From Rhodocollybia butyracea (Eukaryota; Basidiomycota; Agaricomycetes; Agaricales; Omphalotaceae): 64,000 nucleotides of DNA. Made by a program: the position numbers and the translations under genes. How positions within the stretch are numbered: position 1 is the first letter of the stretch; each line of letters begins with the position of its first letter. Positions 55,349-64,000 of this stretch are shown piece after piece. The stretch covers positions 43,998-107,997 of the forward strand of contig JADNRY010000205.1 of assembly GCA_015501585.1 (NCBI GenBank), given 5' to 3'. A model generated the notes under the pieces. The model was not told the DNA's origin and searched no databases. It saw only the letters and a list, made by a program, of their open reading frames with translations.

Positions 55349-58300
55349 CTACGCAAAAATACCATGGTACTTTTCTGTAAAGTTCTTCGTGATCAAATCA
55401 AACATTTCATACACTTTCCAATCATTGTGAGACGTTTTTGGAGGACGCTTAAATCCTTCAATCCCATCATCCTCCTGCTCGTCGTCATCATCGTATTCTT
55501 TCTGGTTTGCTTCAGAGTCTAAGAGCTCCGAAACGTCCTGAATCTCTTTACTCCTCGCCAACGATAACTGAATCAGTAGCTCCTGCAAGCTCGCACGAAT
55601 AGTCTTCAATGTCAACTCGAATTCTTGTAGAGCATACCACACGTCTCCTCGCCGTATCCCATTTGCTTCAGCCAGCGTAGATGCCTGCCCATGAGAATAA
55701 AAGTCAAAGATGTACGCGTTGAGCTCGTGCTCAGGCGCAACGGTGCGAAGGCCACTGTAATCAATGAATCTTTGCATGGAAGGGATGGCATGTTCGTGGA
55801 GGAAGATTCCATTGCGAACTGTATTGACGAGGTCATAGATGCTGGTGAAATTGTCGTCGAGTCCGGAGGTTGCAGCAAAAATGGAGCGGGCGGTGGGTTC
55901 AATCTTTGTTTGAACGAGGTGGTCAATGAAAGAGGAGTCAAAGGGTGATGTAGGGGCAGCAGGACCACTCAGTGGGAGAGCATTATCAATACCCAATGCC
56001 TCCTGGTGCTCTACTGCATAGCTCAGCGCGTATGACGAGAACATCTTGAGGATGTCGTTGTTATGCTGCTGAAGCTTCTTACCGATATTGGAAGGAAGCG
56101 TAGGAAGTATAATTCGAGAGGGATACTTTTTTCTAAGCCTCTCGATCAATTCCGGTTGACTGTAGTTGCCAGGGATATATTTCCGCCCAAAGAGATGGGA
56201 AAGCAGGAGCAAGAGGTCTGTCTCAGCTTTGACGGAGCTGGACTGTCCACAGATTTTGTGGATGACTCCAGTCTCGAAGAGATGCACAAGAGCAAAGTTA
56301 GAGGGTTCCGTGTGCTATGATAACCATCAGTCAAATGAGATATGGAAAGGGAACATAAAAACTCACGTAAAGATGAGTTGACATTCCAAACAGATTTGTA
56401 GGTTTCCCTTCGCGATTTAAAAGCCCTATGCGCCTTAGGTATTCGATGGAAAACCTTACATGATGAAGGACTTGATCTCTACCCATCTCAGAGCGATGGG
56501 AGATCCTGGGGAGATTCATCACACTTTTGATGGACTGGACAGCAAATTCAGCGTAATCTGATCCTTGAAGCAAGTTGAAAAGCCGCAGGATGAATGTCGA
56601 TGTAAGAGGGAATGAATCACCAAGTGCCGGTAAGCGAGACAGGACCAGACGTTGAACTCGCGAATAAGGAAGGCCATAGAAGACCACATTTCCAAGGAGG
56701 TCAAACCCTCGACGACCGGCACGACCAGCACACTGTCGGTACTAAGGGAACACATGGGATATTCAGTTACAATGATGATAAGCTGTAGCGTACCATTAGA
56801 GCAGTTAAAAACGGCGAGTCGGCGCAAAAGACACTGGTTCGTGCAGGAGCATTGATGCCCAAAGCGAGAGTGCCTACACGAACAAAATTAGCTACACAGG
56901 GAAACATTGAGATAGACGCACCAGTGGAAACCATTACACGAATGAAACCTTGGCGGAACAGGCTAGTAATCGTTGTTATTCAATAAGTATGGCAGAACGA
57001 ACCAGAGAACATTGTGCTCACTTTTCGATTGTTACTCGATAAGCCTTGGACATGCCCGCATGGTGAACCGCGACACCACGACGAAGTGCTTCAATGGCCC
57101 AAGTTGGTACAGGTCTCCAAGAGAGTTCTTGAATGCTTTCTTCTAATTCCTCCTGCGAGGAAGGCCTTCCCGCGAACGAGAATTCGGGGAGAGCATCGTC
57201 TTCATTGAAGGTAGCCTGCCAGGCATAAGATGAAGTATCCTCCTTTGGTGCATCATGGTCCTTCTTCTGCTTCATTTCTTTCTCACGTCGAGCAGTCCGA
57301 ATCTTGTCCATTTTCCTCCAATTCTCAACTTCCGCAAGTTTAGCCTTCCATTTACTGCTAGTTCGCTTCCACTCTTCCTCCGCGATTTGAGTCTCTTAAT
57401 AAGAAATTGGGCAATGAGTTCGCAGTCCGTTCGATCGAAGGAGAAAAAGATAGCTGGCTGAAACGCTCTGAGTATTGCACAATGTGGGAAATGAACGAGG
57501 AACTGACCAGGTTTTCAAGTTTGTGCAAGTCACAGACTAGCGTCAATAGACCTTCAAGGTATTTCTCCTTGGATGGTGGAACGTCAACTTCAGGTTTAGT
57601 AAGATCATAAGGAGTTAGCGACGAGATAAGTTTTTTCAAAGAACTTGGATTGTACGTCATTGAATGAACAACGACGTCCTTCAAGTCTTTCTCATACTCG
57701 AGAATGTCCTTCTGGCAAAGTAAGTCTCGTCCCTTGAAGAACGTATTAGGACTCAGACTATCATCCTCCACCAAAGAATGGCTATACAACGCGCGGTAAA
57801 GAGACAGACAATCGCGCGATTCCAAAGCCATATCAATTGGAAGCGTGTTGGAATCATCGGAGAGCAGTGAAATTGGATGGAGGAAAGTCAGTCGGTTAGA
57901 GACGGTATGGCTTGATAACGACGTCAATGAACACTCCGTTGACGAGGGAAGGAAAAATAATTTTCGGAGATGCGAGTATCGATGGGGGTGCTGAATGTAG
58001 ACATGTGGGAAAAGATGAGTTCGCTGAACTGACTCTAACCACTCATTGAACTTTTCGGGCGACCCAATTGTTGCCGATAACCCACTAAAAAAAAAGCCCA
58101 GTAAGTGCGAGTCCTGCTTAATGAGTATGTAATACTTACATGATCGGGCATGGTGCGAGTAGGATGATTTGTTCCCAGACGGCACCTCCTTCCTCTTGTC
58201 CTATGGAATGAATCTCGTCGAGTATTATCCTAGTTACCCGTTACTATTAATACAGCTGTTTACTCCATACACGGGAATCTTACCTTTTCACCCGGGATGT

Positions 58301-61286
58301 CCAGTTCCGAGCTAGCGCCGGTGAGAGTATCAGAATACCCAGCATCTCCGGTACGGTAATCAAAATCTGCGCTCTCTGGATGTCTCCAGTGCGCGTATCA
58401 CGAGTAAGAATTGCTAGAAGGGTCTCTGCAGAGAGGTACCTCAGTTGAATCTCATCAAAGGTAGAATCACGACTTACGATTCCCAGCGTAGTTTTTCGAA
58501 AACCGTCCATACACTTCTGCCGCAATCTGGTTCACAAGCGCCTTTGTAGGTGCAACATACACTAAAATACCGTCATCAGATCCACGGAGGACCTTCTCCA
58601 TAGCATAGAATGAGATAAATGTTTTTCCAGCGCTAGTCGGCGCTAACGAAAACAAGTAAGAAAAGCTGTACTAAAGTTGAAGTTGAAGAGGGTTTTACGG
58701 ACCAAGGGCAAGTAAGGATTCATTTCTATCAATGGCATCAAGTACTTCGCGTTGCCAACGATCTGGAGAAAAAACAACGCGGGTATCGGGAGCACTGTCC
58801 ATGGACCGGTCCATATATTCCCCGAAATGCTCGAGCTGCCATTCGATTGGCGACGAGGAGATGGCCATGAAAGAGTAAAGAGGAACGTTTTTGCTGACAA
58901 GTTTGATTGGCTTGAAGGCGCACGAATCGAGAGATTCGTTGACGTCGGAAACGAGGGAGCTTGTGAAAGACTCGAACCCGATGGACATGCAAAGGTCCTT
59001 GAGAAACTTGTGGGCATCAGCAGGGATCGTGGCGCGGAGTGCTTTGATCTCGGAGAGGAGGCGGAGTATCTTGACCACCGTGTCATCGCATTGAGTATCG
59101 GGGTTTGATTGCATCGTCCAAGCCTTCAGAACAAGATGGAGCTGATACAAGTGTATCTCGAAGGCAATCGATGGATGAGTAGCATTGGGAGAACGACTCC
59201 GCCTCAGAACAACCACAGATTCGAACTGTTCTTCTATGGTAAGAGGACTCATCGTTTTCAGCTTCCCTTTCCACCATTCAGCTGCCTCTTTATCAGTCTT
59301 CTTCGATTTCTCCTCTTGAATCTTAGCCCTAGTTTTATCCGCACCAGTCATACGCGCTGGTTTAGTGTTCTACACAAAATTATGAGCTTATTATCTGGTT
59401 GTACCTATACGCAGTAGAAAAACGCACCCGTTGCTTTGTTTTACCCGATCCCGATCCCACAGGAGAAATAACGATCTTCTGTAACATATTGCCACTCGCC
59501 CCGGTGAGCGAAGCCGCCTGTGTCTGCAACCTCGCTGATCACGTTGCATCCTCCTATCGCGTCGCCGCTTCTGCCATTCAGTAAGAAGCGTACTTTTCTG
59601 GCCCCGAGATACGTAGGCAGGATAGAGCGCGTGTTGTGCCAGTGCCTTGTATCTTCAGCAAGAATGTCCATCCCGAATATCGATTTCGGCAGGTCCGTAT
59701 CACCTTCGATCGTGTTTTGGATATGGACGTTAGCAAGAGCGCTGTCGAATACGGGGTTTGAAAATGGGAGTAGGAGATACTGCTGAGGAGGAGGTGCAGT
59801 TACCACGGGGATAGGAGGACAGGGATATTGAGTGGCGAGACTAGGACCGTCGGACGACAGCAATTCGGCATCAATGCCCTGAAGTGACTCGGAGGGGAAT
59901 ATCTGCTCAACGGAAGTCGCCTTCGTCTGGATGATGAACCACAAGACTTCCAAGAAAAGCCTTCCATCGATGTCAGGGGAACCAGCATCAGATTGAGCAA
60001 GAATCCGAAAGACAGAAGGTAAAAACGTTTCTTGGAGAAGAGACTCCAGATTTGCGTGGAGCACCGGGAGCTTGCGCGCCAGCAGCTGTACAGGGATTCG
60101 AGGAAGGACTAAAGCATGCAGTAGGAATATACGCGAGAGATCTTCATTGGGAAGAAGCGTGGACCACCACGCCAGAGGATGCTGTGGAGCCGAAACGGAT
60201 AGAGGGGTAAGATACCCCAGATGCTCATCGAGCTCATAGCGCGCGAGGCTGATGGTATGCTGTAGACCCAAACCAGGTTCTTTATATGCGCTCGGCTTTC
60301 GTAGACGAATGTCATGACTTAGGGATGAGTTGAGGATCCTGAACACGAGAAGATTTGCTTTTCGACTAACCTTGGAGTCTCGGTACTCCGCCCCTTTGAG
60401 AAGAGCGAAGGCCAAGCCTTGACATGACAGCTGGAAGAGCAAATGTCTTTGAAGAAGGGCCTGTTTGTATTGATTTTTCGTGAACGTCTATTGGTGTGCC
60501 ACCGTCGTTGGCCATTATGAACATGGGCTGACAACGTGTTCAGGGATTTTGTTTTCGAGTGCAATGATGTACATACCTGCTTGCGGGATACCAAGTCTAG
60601 CCAAGCAGGGTCTTCGGGCGACTCAAATGAGTGGTTAGGAATGTTTATATTTACCATATGATGGAACAGCATCTTGCGAGCGAGAGCGCGTGAATTTTGA
60701 CTGAAGCCTGAGCCACCAGTTCCAATGGACGTATGTCGAACACCTTCGTAAAGGCCAGAGACTGTTAGAACCAATAAGCACGATATAATTAGAACTTAAT
60801 ACCGTCGAAGAAAATTATCTCAAACGTCGCTTCTCGCTGCGTAAATTCTGAAATATATTTTTCAAGAATAAATTTTGCGTGTAAAAGTTGGAATGAGTTG
60901 TCGATTCTCATGTCTATAAGTAAACGGAAGTCAGAGCGCAACGGAATTAGTGTACAATTTTAGAATGTCACCTTCAAACGAGCGCCCCAAGGCTAAAGAC
61001 GGTGTGTCTAGCACCAGCTGGATGAGCGAATCACCTAAGCGTTTAAAATTTTTGATCAGCGTATGACAGAAAAACGTAGTGACTACACACCGTGGATGAA
61101 GAAAGTCTCCTTTCCACCATAATCACCAATCAAATCCATCCATCGGGCTCGACGAGTGGCTTGCGTGAACCATAAATCGTCCAATACGTGGAGAGCAACT
61201 TTCGGTGAGAGTTGTTGGCCAAGATTTCTGGGGCTCGCGCTCGAGTGCAATTCTGGGGGACCGTCTTCGAAATTTTCTAGGTCCAT
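55349..61286 (-). CDS. DDX60-type DExH-box RNA helicase
   Basis: A many-exon gene from ATG 61286 ([18 protein letters not shown]) to TAG 55349-55351. An N-terminal region ([28 protein letters not shown]) typical of DDX60-like proteins precedes the helicase core. The core has motif I APTSAGKT (about 58635), Ia APTKALVNQ, motif II DEIH (about 58215), motif [12 protein letters not shown] (about 58075), an HHAGM block (about 57055) and motif [13 protein letters not shown] (about 56715). The C-terminus ([20 protein letters not shown], then FA) also fits the family. This is a superfamily 2 Ski2-related ATP-dependent RNA helicase. Animal DDX60 is linked to RNA sensing and decay; the fungal role is unknown. 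It is much larger than its neighbours, with roughly 1,600 or more residues. Confidence 0.88.
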
Positions 61287-61566
61287 CGTGGTAGGCAGAT
61301 AAAAACTTAACGTGCCAGGCCGCAGTCAATTCAAAACACGAGGCTTGATGAACCAAGAAATTAGAGTTAGACGCCGAGCGAGATGGTTACCGACGCTAGC
61401 CGACGCTTCCTCTGAGATATCGTGTGCTAGAGGGCAGAAGAATTATTCTACTACATATATAATACTTAGAAGCTACGGAAATGGCGGTTTAGGGAAGCAA
61501 GGGCATAGTTTCAGTCGTTATTGTTACGATTTAGCCTGAATTTTGAGTACTTTGAGTGCTTGAGTT
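61287..61566. promoter_or_regulatory. Helicase 5' region
   Basis: Short spacer before the helicase ATG at 61286, with no clear box. Confidence 0.3.
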
Positions 61567-61572
61567 CTTAAC

Positions 61573-61689
61573 GGAAGCCTGGCAGTTGTGCCAGATAGCA
61601 AGACAGAGATATCTCTTCCGCCTTGCGCTCATTGATTTTGCGGTTGATGAAGTTTGAAAAGTCGAACAGTTGGGTCACAGTCATGTTTG
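61573..61689 (-). CDS. Short open frame, possible small protein
   Basis: From the ATG near 61689 the frame reads MTVTQLFDFSNFINRKINER and ends QLPGFR. This 38-residue, charged, partly amphipathic peptide has no signal sequence. It could be the last exon of a gene whose upstream exons lie at 61690-61950; I could not find them with confidence. Confidence 0.3.
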
Positions 61690-62316
61690 AGGAAGAATGA
61701 GAAGATATAACCGATAAACACTTGTCTGGGAGATAGACTCTGTATAACAAAAACAGAACCAAGGACGTGGTTGACGTTGAGGTCTTGAGGTCATGAGTAC
61801 GACTGAGTGTTGACTGAGTGAACCAAGAGAAAGGCAAGTTGACGTGAGAAAGTGAACTGCCCGAGAGGCCCGAGATCACCGAATGAATATCATCCCTTGC
61901 AAGTTTCAACCACCACTCCCGAACAACTGCAAAGCCGCACAAAGTTCGCCAATCAAAACTCCCGCGTCCAGCTAAAAATCACCGAGCACCCCGTACAAGA
62001 CTGCAATGTATTCTCAAGCTCAAATTTCAAACTGAGCGAATTATTTGGTTGAACCTAAACCATCTTTCAAGAACTTTACATAGTAACGCAGTGTAACCCC
62101 GGAACACGAAACCTAATTCCTATAACTTGGTATGGTTCTTTGGACATGTGCCAGAAATATCTTTCAACGCCAAAAGTCAGGTGCGTAGGCTGTCGACGCT
62201 CAAAACATTACCGCTGATTGATTATCTATTGCCCTGCGTTTTAGCACAAAGCTTCCAAGGACCCAGAGCCCATGGTTCATCATCCTTGAACTGGAGCTCA
62301 CATAGTCTAGTCGAGC
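61690..62316. other. No gene recognised
   Basis: Probable promoter DNA for the flanking small genes. Confidence 0.4.
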
Positions 62317-62936
62317 ATGCAGCCTGAACCAGGTCTCCTAGAGCACGCCGTTCGTTCTCAGCGTAATCCACAAACAACTCGCGTTACAGCGCCTCGACTT
62401 CAGTCCGCAACGACTTCCCCGTCATCATCGCGCAATCATGAGACCAACGATTTCGGACGTATAGAGCGAACCCGATATGAAAGTAAGGTCGAATCTTTCA
62501 TCGAATCTTTAGCGTAATCCTCAATACTTCACAGCGCCAGATCCTTCGCAAGATTACTTTGAACCTACTCGTCTTATTGGGCAGCCTCATCCTCCTCCAA
62601 ATCCAGAACAGATAAACCAGCTTGCTGAAGCATCTACGAGCAGTTTTATCCGTACCCTAAACCAAAATGCTTCACGCTCCCAAGAGACGCCAAACACCTC
62701 TTCAACATCACATATCTCGAACGTGTCTTCAACGGCAACGGGTAAGCCGAATTGCACCGCTTTGACTTGCCAACTTGATCAATGATCTTGCAGGAGATAG
62801 CCGCGAACACCCACCAACTTGGGGTTATTCAGCGGATAATACAGAATCTTTGGAGCGGTGTGCGCAGGCGATCGCTAACACAATCCGATTGGCCGCTTTT
62901 TACTCCGACTCCTACGATAGAATGATAATGCCATGA
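62317..62936 (+). CDS. Uncharacterised small Ser/Thr/Pro-rich protein
   Basis: ATG 62317 (MQPEPGLLEHAVRSQRNPQT). Intron 1 (donor GTAAGG near 62482 to TTCACAG near 62532) and intron 2 (GTAAGC near 62742 to TTGCAG near 62793) keep phase. Exon 2 reads PDPSQDYFEPTRLIGQPHPP and QLAEASTSSFIRTLNQNAS. Exon 3 reads HPPTWGYSADNTESLERCAQ and IRLAAFYSDSYDRMIMP, ending at TGA 62934-62936. About 170 residues, with no signal peptide or known domain. The clean splicing supports a real gene; function unknown. Confidence 0.55.
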
Positions 62937-63565
62937 AACATGCTGGAAGCATTTAGAGCGTTGTTAGGGTTGCTCTTCCCCTGGTGGTTAGTTGTGTGGC
63001 ATGCTCCTTAGGTGGATAACAGCCTATAACAGCTCGATATACATGTAGCTATATTTGAACACAACTTGATTTAGCTAAAGCAGTTGCCGCTTGCGATATT
63101 TCATAAATTTATCAAAAATTGAGTAAACAAGGAAATGGAACTCGAGTGGATGATGTCGATGGCTTCCTATCTGCGTATCCACTGCGTACGTACCTATCTA
63201 CCTACGCGGAGCGACTTTCGAACGCTCAAACAGAGAAATAATCCTGGGTAGAGGAAATTACGGCAAAGCCTTTCTAAATTTGAACATTCCTCCATCTTTC
63301 GGACAAATTTTGAGCAAAACAATTGAAGTATGTTAAGTCTACGCCGTGCGGAGCATTCAGCCATACCTCGACTGCACCTCGACTCACAATGTCATAGGAT
63401 TTTATGTGCATTCAGAACATCAGAATTCAACGTACCGCTTTGGCGAGGCTGACGCTTGGACAGTGCTTGGACTCCCTTGGGCCCCTTGCCATTGGAGCCC
63501 AGACTTGTAAACTAAATCCTACTAAATCCCGCTAAGTATATTGAAATACATTTTCCCAAACCCAC
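62937..63565. other. Intergenic, no gene recognised
   Basis: AT-rich, only short frames. Confidence 0.45.
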
Positions 63566-63781
63566 TTAAATAACAGCGCTTGAAAACTGGTGATTCGACT
63601 CAATTGCAAGAGGTGTGTGTGCTTCATCCGTAGTATTAACAACCGACTGGATAGACCCCAGGCCGCCAGGCCCCAGAGGCCCGTTTTGAGGCCCCCAGCT
63701 CGAGGTGGGAAATTCGTTCGCATGTATGGCGTTCTGAAGCTTCTGAAACGCAACTGGGTCAGGGATAACTCGGAAACCCAA
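63566..63781 (-). CDS. Possible C-terminal exon of an unknown gene
   Basis: The frame VIPDPVAFQKLQNAIHANEF, then PTSSWGPQNGPLGPGGLGSI and HTPLAIESNHQFSSAVI, ends at a TAA. The composition looks protein-like, but the upstream exons would lie at or beyond the window end. Low certainty. Confidence 0.3.
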   Translation of the reverse strand: MGFRVIPDPVAFQKLQNAIHANEFPTSSWGPQNGPLGPGGLGSIQSVVNTTDEAHTPLAIESNHQFSSAVI

Positions 63782-64000
63782 AAACCAAGCAACCTCGATA
63801 CGCGTTGTTCAGGTAGTAATTGAGGGATATACAGACATAAACAGTCGGATTCGTTGCGTTTCGTCAGGCTTTGTCATCAGCACAGCTACTTCTTTTGTGT
63901 TGTGCTTGGAAATTTTAGATCGTATACAAGTATGTGAATCTGAGCACTACTTATTTGAGCTCAAATCACTGCGGCAGCGTCAAAAAATACCGGGCGAAAT

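Noticed and set aside
55691..59586. Plus-strand open frames in the helicase region
   Set aside because: They are antisense shadows of helicase exons, which carry clear motifs on the minus strand.
1..64000. CRISPR array, prophage or bacterial operon
   Set aside because: Intron-rich genes and eukaryotic transposons show a fungal nuclear sequence; no regular spacer array was seen.

Overview
The window looks like nuclear DNA of a filamentous basidiomycete, most likely an agaricomycete (mushroom-forming fungus). Genes are split by many short (about 50-60 nt) GT-AG introns. A DDX60-type DExH RNA helicase, an F-box protein, an SH3 protein, an HsbA-type wall protein and small secreted proteins are present. 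Several families of DNA transposon typical of these genomes are also here. All calls come from reading the sequence; no database search was run.

Layout. 1-22.9 kb is a transposon nest. It holds a hAT-type MITE (390-1003) with a perfect 8-bp target duplication. It also holds a decayed Helitron on the minus strand (3.65-8.25 kb), itself split by a PIF/Harbinger-type MITE (6368-6902). Next is a divergent pair of unrecognised genes (8876-10025 minus, 10180-13081 plus); the plus gene is broken by a 1.43-kb fold-back element (11457-12888). Last is a 7.65-kb Mutator-like element (14943-22595), inserted into a copy of a dispersed repeat called R1 here. That element carries three genes: a MULE-like transposase, a TET/JBP-like 2-oxoglutarate/Fe(II) dioxygenase and a GRF-type zinc-finger protein.

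23.6-38.3 kb is a host region shaped by duplication. It has a single-pass membrane protein gene, further R1 copies, an intact small secreted cysteine-rich protein gene with two relic copies, an HsbA-like gene and two near-identical multi-pass membrane protein genes. 38.5-44.4 kb holds an unrecognised conserved-looking gene, an F-box gene, and a gene built from a tandemly duplicated intron-exon unit. 45.8-48.1 kb holds a probable Helitron N-terminal relic next to an LRR-like gene. 48.1-51.9 kb is gene-poor, with a decayed partial copy of the F-box gene. 51.9-63.8 kb is ordinary genic DNA: an SH3 protein with an apparent one-base frameshift, the large helicase gene, and small unrecognised genes.

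The most unusual item is the 7.65-kb element. It combines a MULE-like transposase with a putative DNA-base-modifying dioxygenase, whereas fungal TET/JBP genes are best known from KDZ transposons.
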